Assembly: GCA_934045905.1 (NCBI GenBank)
Contig: OW203769.1
Location: 28,901,899-28,965,898, forward strand
DNA from: Leuctra nigra
Taxonomy: Eukaryota > Arthropoda > Insecta > Plecoptera > Leuctridae
DNA: 64,000 nt
Reading direction: 5' to 3'
Translations under genes and position numbers: made by a program
In this document: positions 28,382 through 38,547 of the stretch, piece after piece
How positions within the stretch are numbered: position 1 is the first letter of the stretch
Layout of the letters: the number at the start of each line of letters is the position of its first letter
The notes under the pieces: generated by a model
What the model was told of the DNA's origin: nothing
Database searches by the model: none
What the model saw: the letters and a program-made list of their open reading frames with translations, nothing else

Positions 28382-29050
28382 GTCAGTTCAGTTCATAGAC
28401 ATTAGTTCATAGAGTTGGAGACGGAGGTTGCAGTAATTTTGAGCTGCTCATCAGATTTGGTAATCTTAGCAGTGAGACCAGACAAACCGTATTTCAAGGT
28501 CAATTTAATACCTACTTCAGAAAGTATGTTTAATACACTTGTCATGGTTGCACATTGAAATTGTCACCTAGAAACAATCAATAGATGGCATCCAGCAAAG
28601 TTCATATAGTTATTTCAACACTGAAAAATTGTCATAATAAATTTAAATATTTGTTCCCACTTAAATTAGGTAGAATTCAATATTTATTTATTTAATTTAC
28701 CTATTTATATTTAGGTAGGTACCTACCTATTTAATGTTTAAATGTCCTCCAATAGAGAGTACTACTTGTGTCTTTTTACTTAAAGAAACAATGCTCACTT
28801 TGAAACTAAAGCTAAATCATCCAAGAATCAAGACTCGAGTGATTTTAGAAAACTACATTCTGATTATATGCATACGTAACCCCAAAACTGGAGACCTTTT
28901 CTTTACATTCTATACACCATTCTCTACTAAAGCAGATAGTAAAGTCACTCTGTTGTAATAAACAACAGTGTGAACATTTATCTCGGCAATAAGTTCTAAT
29001 AACGCTGCCTATTTGCTCTGTGTGTGCTAATGTGTGACGTTTGCCTGCAG
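28382..29050. other. MTMR9 intron 2
   Basis: AT-rich, with a TAGGTAGGTACCTACC microsatellite near 28712-28730. No element recognised. Confidence 0.5.
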
Positions 29051-29205
29051 AAGAGCCGATGTTGCTTTACCCCTTCTTCTACCGGCCGATGTACATCATC
29101 TTGGAGGACGGTTGGTCTGCGTTCCGGCCCGAGACCGAGTTCGCCAAGCTCGTCACCTCGTACCCCGACGAGTGGCGGATCTCTCACGTTAACAAGGACT
29201 TCAAG
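29051..29205 (+). CDS. MTMR9: MTMR9 exon 3 (start of myotubularin phosphatase fold)
   Basis: Encodes EEPMLLYPFFYRPMYIILED then GWSAFRPETEFAKL and EWRISHVNKDFK. The YPFFYRPM and WR-x-S motifs are the standard entry into the myotubularin phosphatase-like domain. Acceptor CCTGCAG, donor GTCAGC at 29206, phase 1 in, phase 0 out. Confidence 0.95.
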
Positions 29206-29349
29206 GTCAGCTGAATCCCCATTCAAAAACAAATTGCTCATATTGTTTCCCGAATTTTCAGATTCTCTAGGAATCGGAGTAATCGGTATCGGAATCATCC
29301 CGTCCCTAGTGTTATGTCATTCACTACTCTCTGTTTGACGCTGTCGCAG

Positions 29350-29475
29350 GTGTGTCCGACATATCCGAATGCCGTGGTGGTGCCGCGATGCATGGACGAC
29401 GATGACATCATCATTGCCGCGGGGTTCAGGGAGGGCGGCAGATTCCCCGTGCTATGCTACCGTCACGAAGGAGGG
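29350..29475 (+). CDS. MTMR9: MTMR9 exon 4
   Basis: Encodes VCPTYPNAVVVPRCMDDDDI then AGFREGGRFPVLCYRHEGG. The CPTYP and FR-x-GGRFPVL-x-YRH motifs are diagnostic of myotubularins. Acceptor GTCGCAG, donor GTGAGC at 29476, phase 0 both ends. Confidence 0.95.
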
Positions 29476-30019
29476 GTGAGCAGTTCAAAGTTCTTATATC
29501 TTCAAGCAATGCAATTTCCTGAATGAAAATTATGAAATTCCAGAAAATCCATTGTGCATATTGTCCCCCCCTCTCCCCCCTGTTCAGTATATGCTATCTC
29601 AAAAAAAATGTACCTACAAATATGTATTTGTTAGGAGGTCCTATATTGTCCAGTGATTTAGTCTTTCTAGATCACATAATGCAGTATTGCCAATAATAGA
29701 TCATTTTCTACTTTTAATTAGTGCAGTTACCTACTATATACGTTAAATGTAAATATCCTATGCTATTTTTATAGATAACATAGTACCTAGTATTGCACTT
29801 GTAATGAATAAACCTGGCATCAAATTTAGCTTATGTACAACGTTGTTTCCAGATAGTGTAGTATTATTGCTTCGAGATACCATGTTAGTATGTGATTTGT
29901 CTTCAGATAGAAATATTGTGAATGTTAGTACTACCTACCTACATTTTAATTAACTTTGCCCCGAGTTTCGTTGTTTTGGACATCACAATTTGTCTTTCAA
30001 TGATGAAGTGGTGTTTCAG

Positions 30020-30169
30020 GCCTGCTTGATGAGAAGCAGCCAGCCGCTGACGGGCCCTAACTCCAAGCGGTGCAAAGAAGACGAGAGACTTATCAACTCA
30101 GTGCTGGGCCCCGGCAAGCGAGGATACATCATCGATACAAGGACGCAGACAATAGCTCAGACTGCCAAG
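30020..30169 (+). CDS. MTMR9: MTMR9 exon 5
   Basis: Encodes ACLMRSSQPLTGPNSKRCKE then DERLINSVLGPGKRGYIID and TRTQTIAQTAK. The MRS-QPL and DTR motifs are conserved in the family. Acceptor TTTCAG, donor GTAAAC at 30170, phase 0 both ends. Confidence 0.95.
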
Positions 30170-31078
30170 GTAAACGTCTAGCTAATCATACAGGAAAGTG
30201 TAACACGTTGATGAGCGAGCACAAGCAACATCTCCAACCAAACCAATACTTGACTGGTTGGTAGAGTCAGAATTAAATAGTGTTTTTATTTCTTAAAATT
30301 GGGTTTTAAAATCATCAATTTCATTTTTGGTGTATTTTCTGGAAGAGGGATTTCACGTTTTTGTGGTGGTATTTAATTGATTATAAAACACATGGTAACA
30401 GCCCCCAGACACCCTAATTTGAAGAAATACATACCTATGTCTGCCACATGGAGGAGGGATTGGAATGGATTGGTCAAGGACTAAGCACTGAAATAGGCTT
30501 ATCTCGAATAGCGTCTTTATTGCTCCGTAATGTCTTTTCCCGGACCCACATATCTTTTCCTGTAAAATAAAATTGCACTTACCTTCGGTTTGATGATTGC
30601 CATAGAGCATACTGAACTTCGACGTAGTTGGTCACGTGGTATTGAATCACCTTAAATAATAAAGTTTGTTAATCGTCCCAAAAATTGAGATTTTATTTAG
30701 ATAGGTAGTAACCACTGATCTCCATGTACTTCCACTTCGTTGCGTGGATTGCGCATTGAATCCCTTTAGCCCAGTGAAGTCGAAAATACATTAGAAAAAT
30801 GTTCCTAAAATGTTCCTTTTCAAGGTCATCAATTTATAACAACCTTTTACACGATCTAAATCATTTCTCAATTCACTTTGAATGAACTAAATAATTACAT
30901 AAGTCATTAGTTTACTAGATACCTAATGAACACGTTTTAGTTACATTAGTTATAATTTGTTACAAATCCACAAAGTTATTACGGCGGCGACATAGAAATT
31001 GTTGACTTTACTCGCATAACATTGATAAGCAATCCACGTGTTATATATCAGTGGTAGTAACACTGTCTCGTGTTGCAG
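30170..31078. other. MTMR9 intron 5
   Basis: AT-rich, no bounded element or RNA gene recognised. Confidence 0.45.
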
Positions 31079-31190
31079 TCACGTGGAGGAGGGTTCGAGA
31101 TGGAGATGCATTACCCGCAGTGGCGACGCGTGAACAAACCCATCGACCGCCATCACGTCCTCCTCGACTGCCTCACCAAACTAGTCGAAG
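31079..31190 (+). CDS. MTMR9: MTMR9 exon 6
   Basis: Encodes SRGGGFEMEMHYPQWRRVNK then PIDRHHVLLDCLTKLVE. The GGGFE-x-E-x-HYP block is where active myotubularins carry GGGYE. Acceptor TTGCAG, donor GTTTGA at 31191 (a weak donor), phase 0 in, phase 1 out. Confidence 0.93.
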
Positions 31191-31625
31191 GTTTGAACAT
31201 TACCGAGTACTGCTTTAGAACTGAGTTCGACCGTCAGGATAAAGCCTGTCTTCCATGGTCGCGATGTTTTTGCCGCCGAGCGAGTTTCTCAGCCAATCAG
31301 TGCTCGGATCGCAGCAACGCGTGAAGTCACGCGAATCGCCGCGTGAACCTCAACCTCAATATATTTGCACCGCGTTGCGGTTGCGGCGGAAGTAGTGTTG
31401 TGAAGCGGTGGTGTGCGTATGCGCTGTTTGGCTTCTTGACGCGGTGGCAAAACTGCGTGATCATGGAAGAACACTTAACAATGTTGTACCAACCATAATG
31501 CACCATGAAATCTGTTTCGAGTAAATAGAACTTGCTTTTTTACAATTTGACCACTTGTTTTAGCTTACTGCTGAGGACTTGGGACTTGATGATCTGATCG
31601 TGGGAATGTGATGATTGTGTTGCAG
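31191..31625. other. MTMR9 intron 6, GC-richer than its neighbours
   Basis: Holds a moderately GC-rich stretch (about 31230-31450) with CGCGTGAAGTCACGCGAATC-type short inverted blocks. It may be a small TIR element but borders are not clear. No coding exon fits. Confidence 0.35.
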
Positions 31626-31747
31626 CGTGCAATGACACGACGACCAGCGTGGACCGATGGCTCTCTCGTCTCGAGTCCTCCAACTGGATGTCCAACATCA
31701 AGGACACACTCAACTGTGCCTGTCTCGTAGCCCAGTGTCTGGATCAG
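31626..31747 (+). CDS. MTMR9: MTMR9 exon 7
   Basis: Encodes ACNDTTTSVDRWLSRLESSN, then WMSNIKDTLNCACLVAQCLD and Q. The WL-x-x-LE-x-SNW and ACL-AQC-D patterns match MTMR9. Acceptor TTGCAG, donor GTGCGT at 31748, phase 1 in, phase 0 out. Confidence 0.95.
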
Positions 31748-32162
31748 GTGCGTTCGCAATCAGACATTTACACTCATAACTATAATCATTTTTCAACCTT
31801 TCTTTTTTTCTGTTTTTTTTAATTGTAAATTTTTGAATATTTTTAAGTATACGTACTAACAGTATATTGTTACTTCATTAAATGTATAAACTGTATCCTG
31901 TCATATTGAGATGTTCACTACATAATTTGCTTCTAGCCTATAAAGATAGTTTTTCGCATTGCTCCTAGGTCAAAAATTTAGGTGGCGCCAAGTTATCAAA
32001 CTACATACCTATGTATTTTTTTAGATTTTTGGTAGGGTCAGCATAAAAAAAGCCAGCCAATTCCCCTTGTTGGTAGGATGGGTATCCGGTATAGGAACTA
32101 TTGAACGTAGCTATAACTAGAGTTAAAAAAGTAAAAGTAAAAAATATGCAAACTCCTAAACT

Positions 32163-32520
32163 ATCTAGTGGAGCGGTCGCTCCACGCCAGCCAAGTCGTA
32201 CGGCGCGCACACTCTCATATAAAAAGGCTGGAGCAACCCACTTTTACTGTAAGCATCAAAGTGGCATTTTCGGCCTACTGGATCTCAAAATTGGAAAATC
32301 TCACATTGTTGTGAAATATCTTAATTTCGAGCTATGGCCCACCCAACAACATAATATACCAAATTTGGGAACATTAGGTTACGCCCTTTGCGAGCTAGAG
32401 GGCCGTGAAAACCGTGAAATTGTACGGCTTTCAGATAATAATAATAATGATGATGATGATGATTCATCTTCCAATAAATTCCGCGGTCTCCGCCACAGCC
32501 TAAACGGCTCGGTCGATTGA
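32163..32520 (+). CDS. conserved hypothetical ORF of the fold-back element, copy 2
   Basis: The reading frame is open from the element's first bases (and further upstream, to 32101, by chance). It encodes SSGAVAPRQPSRTARTLSYK, HFYCKHQSGIFGLLDLKIGK, then FELWPT, NLGTLGYALCELEG, and an Asn/Asp-rich tail of repeated N and D codons before the stop at 32518-32520. It aligns with 9985-10266 along about 80 residues. No known domain is recognised. The start codon is unclear; the ORF may once have been spliced from, or fused to, an upstream part now lost. Confidence 0.45.
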
Positions 32521-34614
32521 CCCGAAATTTTCACCACGTATCCAGGTTGTCAGCCTGTAGATACCTTGCCCCTTATGAGTTTTTTGTACCGCCATTTTGA
32601 AACCGGAAGTGACGTCATATCTCAAAAACGGCTAAACCGATCGGAACGAAATTTGCGCCAATCGATTCAGACGGTCCTCTATTCATGGTTTTCACGAGCC
32701 CCACTTCCGCCCCTCCACGGCCAGGTATTTCAGTCACGCCGCCATTTTGGGTATACAAGTAGCACTTGCCTGCCGTAAAAATGCATGTGAAAACTAGAGT
32801 CACCAAGAGTTTGACATGAATTCTTCATGTTAAATATTAAAATTAAAGCGTAGTCGTTCAAGTTTAAAGAAGAAGAAACTATAATAACTTATTTGTGTAT
32901 TAAAAAGTGAAATAAAAAAGCATTCAAGTCATAATAAATATTCAATTTGGAAATCATTTGACACATTAGATTTCAACAGCCGTATTATGGAACGGCAGAA
33001 AACCAGTGAAACATTGTCTATGTCAGGATTGCCGTAGCTTTTATAACTTCGAGGGCAAAAATATAAAATAAATGCATATACCTAGTAGAGCGGCTAAGAG
33101 GAATAATTGAGCATTTTGTGAAACAAGCATGAAATTTGGTGGAGTTGTTCCTTAGGACATTTAAAAAAGATTTGGCTATGATAACATTCGAGATTTTCCC
33201 TCTGGGGTCAGTGGTGACCTCTATATTTAAGTATAAAAGAATCATTACATGCGATTAAACTTACAACTCATGTCTGAAAGCGAAGTTTCAATTTATTGCC
33301 TCCGAGAATGAAAGAAACTGTAACACAGGAGGTATAGGGAAATCATTTCGTTTTTGGTTTAAACCTTCTATTAATAGCACACGTTGGAATTGTTTTCAAT
33401 TTCTTTCCTAATAGAAGTTCCAACTATCTATCAGAAAATAAGTTTTTTGTTCAAAGTTGGGAATACATAAAAATCAGATCTACATTATTAGTATAAATGT
33501 GACACGATTTTACGTGGCTGCCAATGCCATAAGATTATATGGGGAAGAAAACTCAATTTATCTCAGAAACTAGACACGAGAATTGTTCAATTTTTTCAAG
33601 GATTGTGTATGACGTGATTATCAATAAGTAGACAAAAAATTATGAAGATCTGAGACCATGTCCGATTAGCCGAGCCACCTAAAAGCGATTGTTTACAATG
33701 CTACTCTAGCTACAACAGTGACTCGTGTATACTCAGGAGGGGTAAAGTAGGGGAAATGCGGCCGAGACGACTGCCGTGACGTCACGTGAAAACCATGAAT
33801 ATGAAATAACAATAGTTAAATAAAAGTTTTCTAATTACTGAAACCGGAAATGACGTCATAGTTTAGCGAAATCTGCCTAAATTTACTTCCCCTTTATATA
33901 AAAACCTACTACATATTTAGAAGGCTTATAATGAAATATTAGTATTTATATACATATTAATATAATGTGTAAGTGTTTTCAGCCTCCATTTTGAAAACCG
34001 GAAGTGATGCCATATCTCGAAAACGGCTGGACCTATGGGAACGATGCTTTCGGAATTCTTCATGGCATAATCACTTTAAGTTTATATTTAGCTCCAAACA
34101 CTATTTTTCTTAGTAACTAATTCGGAAATGGCGTATTTTTTTAAAGGAATTAGTCATTGTTGCTCCAATATGTTTTACAAGTTGTGTAAATAAACTAAAA
34201 AAATAAGTGATATCCCCATAAAAAACACTCCGTGTAAAAATACCAGCCAAGTCTCTTCAACTATAAAAAATAGAAGAAATCTAAAACTTCAGCACCGAAA
34301 AATAGTGATATCAAAAAATGGGCCAAGTCAAAACTTAATTTTAAAAACCAAAATGTACTTGGCGCATCGTGTTTAAGGGCATTATAGGTATAGTATTATA
34401 TGTATATTTAGGTACATTTGATTTTTGGCATATAGTACGTCTATATTATTTATACACGATGCGCCAAGTATATTTTGGTTTTTAAAATTAAGTTTTGACT
34501 TGGCCCATTTTTTGATATCACTATTTTTCGGTGCTGAAGTTTTAGATTTCTTCTATTTTTTATAGTTGAAGAGACTTGGCTGGTATTTTTACACGGAGTG
34601 TTTTTTATGGGGAT
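32163..34614. mobile_element. unclassified fold-back element with TGACGTCA module array, copy 2
   Basis: Starts at the same palindrome as copy 1 (TCTAGTGGAGCGGTCGCTCC), carries the conserved ORF at 32163-32520, then the modules GGAAGTGACGTCATA plus ACGGCTAAACCGAT (32600, 33840 and 34000 regions). It ends in a fold-back: arm 34212-34372 and arm 34454-34614, loop about 81 bp. The arms share ACACTCCGTGTAAAAATACC, CAGCCAAGTC and CTTGGCGCATCG with copy 1. It sits in MTMR9 intron 7. No target duplication is seen. Confidence 0.7.
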
Positions 34615-34690
34615 TACTAAGTACTAGACTTAGCTTGTGAAATGCATGAAGTTGTATGTATGATGATCAAGGGGCGTGTGTGTGTGACAG

Positions 34691-34797
34691 GAAGGCGCGT
34701 CTGTGTTGGTGCACGGCTCCGAGGGAATGGACGCCACGCTGCTAGTCACGTCTCTCGCTCAAGTCATTCTCAACCCGGACTGTCGGACCGTGCGGGG
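34691..34797 (+). CDS. MTMR9: MTMR9 exon 8 (dead phosphatase P-loop)
   Basis: Encodes EGASVLVHGSEGMDATLLVT then SLAQVILNPDCRTVRG. The P-loop of active myotubularins is HC-x5-R; here residues 333-341 read HGSEGMDAT, so the catalytic Cys is Gly and the catalytic Arg is Ala. This marks the protein as a pseudophosphatase and fits MTMR9, which lost both residues. Acceptor TGACAG (34690), 77 bp after the fold-back element's right end. Donor GTAAGA at 34798, phase 0 in, phase 2 out. Confidence 0.96.
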
Positions 34798-35086
34798 GTA
34801 AGAACACTCCATCTTGGACTCTTCCCTCTCCATTCAGTCCAAGGAAATGTTTAACTTTGTGCAAACTTGTCACGACTAGTAATGATGGCTCTATCCGTAC
34901 CGAGGGAATGAACAAGTAGCGCTACCTAGATCTAGTAAGGAACTAATTGGAGTGTTTTGACAGCAATTGCAGCAATGTATGTGTTTGACAATTTGATTTC
35001 AAGCATTTCTTTTTCATTATTAGCGTGAGAAATGGAAGAGGAAAATAATGTATTTGAAGTGAAAACATCTAGTTATTATCACCTTA

Positions 35087-35245
35087 AGCCCCATTTACAC
35101 GGTGCAATTTCTTGTACAACTTCTGTGCCACAGTTTATCTGCTCGTGCGCAATATCACTTTTGAGATGAAAAAGTGACTCTGCACATGTGCAGAACAACT
35201 GTGGCACAGAAGTTGTACAAGAAATTGCACCGTGTAAATGGGGCT
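35087..35245. mobile_element. Harbinger-like hairpin MITE, copy 1
   Basis: The inverted ends AGCCCCATTTACACGGTGCA and inverse make 159 bp of near-complete hairpin with TTA on both sides (35084-35086, 35246-35248). A 3-bp TTA duplication is typical of PIF/Harbinger. It lies in MTMR9 intron 8. A second copy lies at 37018-37195. Confidence 0.8.
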
Positions 35246-35751
35246 TTACAGGCTTACTTATTTCAATTGTGTTGTGACATTGTACAGTGCTAGCAGACTT
35301 GGGTAAATTATTACTTTTAAAAAGTAATGAAATTACGTTACAAATTACATGGGCCAAATGGCCATTACCAAATGCTTTTTATGGTTTTAATAGAGATTCA
35401 GATATCAAGAAGCCATTAAAAAAATGGCTTCTTGAGGAGAGTATTTCATAGTTTTGGATGATCTGTACTTTTTAATTCTTTGTATGAATGCCTTAAATGT
35501 ATGTATTATGTATTGTAAATTGTGTATAGTTATTATTTGAAGATTTCGTGATGTGTTTTTGTGTTTTTTATTTTTTTATAATATATGATTCATGCCCTGC
35601 AGTCAAGCCATTACTTGGCTTTGTGGGGCTTCAGTTTCTTTTTTAGTATATAAATGTATGCATAAAATAATAAACTAATAAAAAAATCAGTGTAAAGAAA
35701 TAGAAACAATCAATATAAATCTATTTAAGTCAACTGCCCTGCTTGTTTCAG
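35246..35751. other. MTMR9 intron 8 remainder
   Basis: AT-rich; no element recognised. Confidence 0.45.
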
Positions 35752-35984
35752 ACTGGAGGCGCTGATCGAGCGTGAGTGGCTGCAGGCCGGCTATCCGTTC
35801 CCCTCGCGCCACTCCAAGTCGTGCTACTCCACGCCCGCTACTGGCCGCAACAAGTGTCAGGCGCCCACGTTCCTGCTGTTCCTCGACTGTGTGCAACAGG
35901 TGCACCAGCAGTTCCCGTGCAGCTTCGAGTTCGCCACACAGTTCCTCGTGCAGCTGTTCGAGCACTCGTACTCCTCACAGTTCG
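35752..35984 (+). CDS. MTMR9: MTMR9 exon 9
   Basis: Encodes LEALIEREWLQAGYPFPSRH, then KCQAPTFLLFLDCVQQVHQQ and FPCSFEFATQFLVQLFEHSY with SSQF. EREWLQAGYPF, FLDCV-QQ and FPCSFEF are strongly conserved in myotubularins. Acceptor TTTCAG, phase 2 in. The first of three identical donors (GTACGT at 35985) leaves phase 1 and gives the expected FGTFLGM join to exon 10. The last 28 bp of this exon and the first 18 bp of the intron are present three times in tandem. Confidence 0.95.
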
Positions 35985-36094
35985 GTACGTTCCACCACTG
36001 GGTTCGAGCACTCGTACTCCTCACAGTTCGGTACGTTCCACCACTGGGTTCGAGCACTCGTACTCCTCACAGTTCGGTACGTTCCACCACTGGG
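35957..36094 (+). repeat. 46-bp tandem triplication across an exon/intron junction
   Basis: Three identical 46-bp units (35957, 36003, 36049), each holding 28 bp of coding exon end (TTCGAGCACTCGTACTCCTC onward) and 18 bp of intron start (GTACGTTCCACCACTGGG). The result is three equal splice donors at 35985, 36031 and 36077. Confidence 0.97.
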
Positions 36095-36550
36095 ATCGGA
36101 AATTAACTTTCATTTAGGCTTGTCAGAACCGGTTCTAAAACCAGGTTCCGTTTTCGAACCGTTCAATGGTACAGAATCAATGGGGGGTCGTTGGAAGGGC
36201 CCCCAGTACCGTGTGGGAAAATTTTGAATTTCGAATGCATTTGGGTCATTTTCATGAATTCTGGAGTACAATCTTCGGCGATTTGGTATTGAGTAATTTT
36301 GAAAATTTCTTCAGAATTCTAGAATAACAACTTGAATTTCATTTGAAAATGTGATTTATGTACTGAATTTTGAATTATATACCAGTGTAAGTTTCATATT
36401 TTTAACAATTCCGGACATTATGTATGTTGTCCAGAATAAGGATATTCCGGCATCTGGACAATGTTGTCCAATTCCGCAGTGTCCGTATAAAATCCGGGCG
36501 GTTGGCAACCCTACATCCGGTATGATATGGCAGCCATGTTGTTTGCGCAG
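36095..36550. other. MTMR9 intron 9 remainder
   Basis: Mixed composition with AACCGGTTCTAAAACC and GAACCGTTC blocks; no bounded element recognised. Confidence 0.4.
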
Positions 36551-36720
36551 GGACGTTCCTGGGCATGTGCGAGGCGGACCGGTCGTACCTGAAGCTGCCG
36601 TCGCGCACCGTGTCGCTCTGGTCGTACCTGAACCGGCCCGACATCCTGCTGGCGTTCCTCAACCCCATGTACGACCCCAACAACAGAGTCATCTGGCCGT
36701 CGGTCGCGCCAATGAGTCTG
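36551..36720 (+). CDS. MTMR9: MTMR9 exon 10
   Basis: Encodes GTFLGMCEADRSYLKLPSRT, then VSLWSYLNRPDILLAFLNPM and a VIWPSVAPMSL end. The SLWSY-x-N and WP-x-x-P-x-L motifs mark the end of the myotubularin domain. Acceptor GCGCAG, donor GTCAGT at 36721, phase 1 in, phase 0 out. Confidence 0.95.
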
Positions 36721-37017
36721 GTCAGTCCATAGAGTCGGAACATTTTACAATTAATATTTTCCGTGCATATTTTTCATTATTTTTTTTTTAAATTAAACGT
36801 TTGGAAAGTTAAAAGTGAAGAATGCAGCGGAATTATTCTTAATTTTTAATAATAGTTAAGTTTTCTGCCAACATTGTTCAAGGGCAAGTTTTGATGTGTG
36901 GTTATTACTTCTTTTTATGGCCTTTTAATCAAATCATGTTAAATGTATGACTAATATAAAATAATAATAAGTGTCAAGAGACCACATGGTATCCCAGAAC
37001 AACTGTAGAAAGTATTA

Positions 37018-37195
37018 AGCCCCATTTACACGGTGCAATTTCTTAAACAACTTCTGTGTCACATACCCATTTTTCATACAATTTTGTATTTACACGACGC
37101 AACTTTCTGTCACAGAACTTAAAACATGTTCTAATTTCCATTCCAGAAGTGTGGCACAGAAGTTGTTCAAGAAATTGCACTGTGTAAATGGGGCT
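37018..37195. mobile_element. Harbinger-like hairpin MITE, copy 2
   Basis: 178 bp with ends AGCCCCATTTACACGGTGCA and inverse, TTA flanks (37015-37017 and 37196-37198). Same family as 35087-35245. It lies in MTMR9 intron 10. Confidence 0.8.
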
Positions 37196-37649
37196 TTAGA
37201 AAGAGCAGAAAATTTTCCGATTTATAATTTTCCAGATTATTCCTAATTATTGAGCAGAAACCTCTTACAAGGCCTGGGAAATGTGCTGTACCTGTATTGC
37301 CTGCACACTAATATAATTCTGGCACCTAGTTTGAAATACTAAAGGGATGCACAATCCCATTGAATTGAAATTTGAATATGTAATGCCACACACTGGAGTA
37401 CATTAGGACCTCTAGTATGACCTCAAAGTGTTCAACATAATTACAGCAATTGGGTATTCACATTTTAACTTTTGATAATGCACCAGAGGTCCTCATAATT
37501 TAGTTGAGTGAACTTGGATTGTAGTAAGTTGCATTGATTTTTAAAATATTAGTGTGAACATAAAAGTAACAAAAAAAATCCCTTTAAGACCTGTTACAAT
37601 CCCCGGGCCTCTAACTCACCATAAAAGTGACAAAGCATGCAAATATTTT

Positions 37650-37730
37650 ATGGTGCAAGTTGGCTCAGTAAGTAATGCTTTGGATTTGCAATCTGGAGTT
37701 CCTGGGTTCAATTCCTGTGGCCGTCTTTCG
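37650..37730 (+). ncRNA. tRNA-like SINE head
   Basis: An A box TGGCTCAGTAAG (37661-37672) and a B box GGTTCAATTCC (37705-37715) lie at tRNA spacing. The B box fits the RNA polymerase III consensus well. The acceptor stem does not close, and the sequence continues without a tRNA end, so a tRNA-derived SINE is more likely than a functional tRNA. Confidence 0.5.
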
Positions 37731-38322
37731 AGGTTTTACATTGTTGAATCAGTGCGGCGTTAAGAGTCTGATAAAATCTATGTTTTTACAGCACATACGG
37801 TCTCCCCTACTTTTTTCTGAAAGGCTTGATCGATTGTCTTCAAAATTGCACAGATTATAGACAGAAAGTAAATCTGTGCTCCGATGGTAGAAATTTTTGA
37901 TTTTTTGTTTTGTTTTTCCGCAGCAGGGGTCAATAGTTACTCAAGTTTCACCCTCTCAAAAAGTGTAAAATCATTTTTTTTTTTCAAATTATGGAGACAA
38001 AGTTTTATTTTGTAGGTATCTGTTACCAGTAAAATTTTGAAACTAATCGAACTAGTCATTTAAAAAAGTAAGGGCAGTCTTTTCATGTTTTTTTTGTAGT
38101 TTTCAATATTTGATTTAAAATTACTTAGTTCAATAATATGCAACATGCAACACTTGATTAACTGTCACAAATGTCACTTACACATTACAACCCACCATAG
38201 CTTATGCATTTTCATGCATTCTTACGAACAATTTTCCCATCTGAATCGCAAATGTCAGCGAGTATTATCGACTCTTAAACACCACTGATATTACATGAAA
38301 TGATCTTAACATCTGTCCGCAG
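37731..38322. other. MTMR9 intron 10 remainder
   Basis: Contains a stretch (37790-37870: GGCTTGATCGATTGTCTTCA, then ATTGCACAG) that resembles the ACCGAT/GAAATTT modules found elsewhere in the window, possibly the SINE body. No exon. Confidence 0.4.
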
Positions 38323-38547
38323 ACTCTCTGGTCGGAACTATTCCTGCGCTGGGTCGTGGACCAGAGCCCGCAGCGCGCCGCCTGGCAGACGATCACGGAA
38401 CTGCGCGACAAAGACAAGGAACTGCGCTCCAAGGCGACGCGACTCCGCCGACAGCTAGCTGACCTCGAGAAGGAGGCTCTCGACGCGGGAATAATCCTCC
38501 CCGAGGCCGAGGCGGTGACGGAGACGGAGGTGACCGCGGAGCCGTGA
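38323..38547 (+). CDS. MTMR9: MTMR9 exon 11 (coiled coil and stop)
   Basis: Encodes TLWSELFLRWVVDQSPQRAA, then a coiled coil with ELRDKDKELRSKATRLRRQL and ADLEKE (about residues 516-545), and an acidic Glu/Thr-rich tail ending TAEP before the stop. The coiled coil is the dimerisation segment that pairs MTMR9 with active myotubularins. Acceptor GTCCGCAG, phase 0 in. Stop TGA at 38545-38547. Confidence 0.95.
   Translation, partial: TLWSELFLRWVVDQSPQRAAWQTITELRDKDKELRSKATRLRRQLADLEKEALDAGIILPEAEAVTETEVTAEP

Noticed and set aside
32101..32162. NVAITRV reading, similar to the C-terminal motif of PIF1/Helitron helicases
   Set aside because: It lies outside the region shared with copy 1, is only about seven residues long and has no helicase sequence upstream; chance is likelier.
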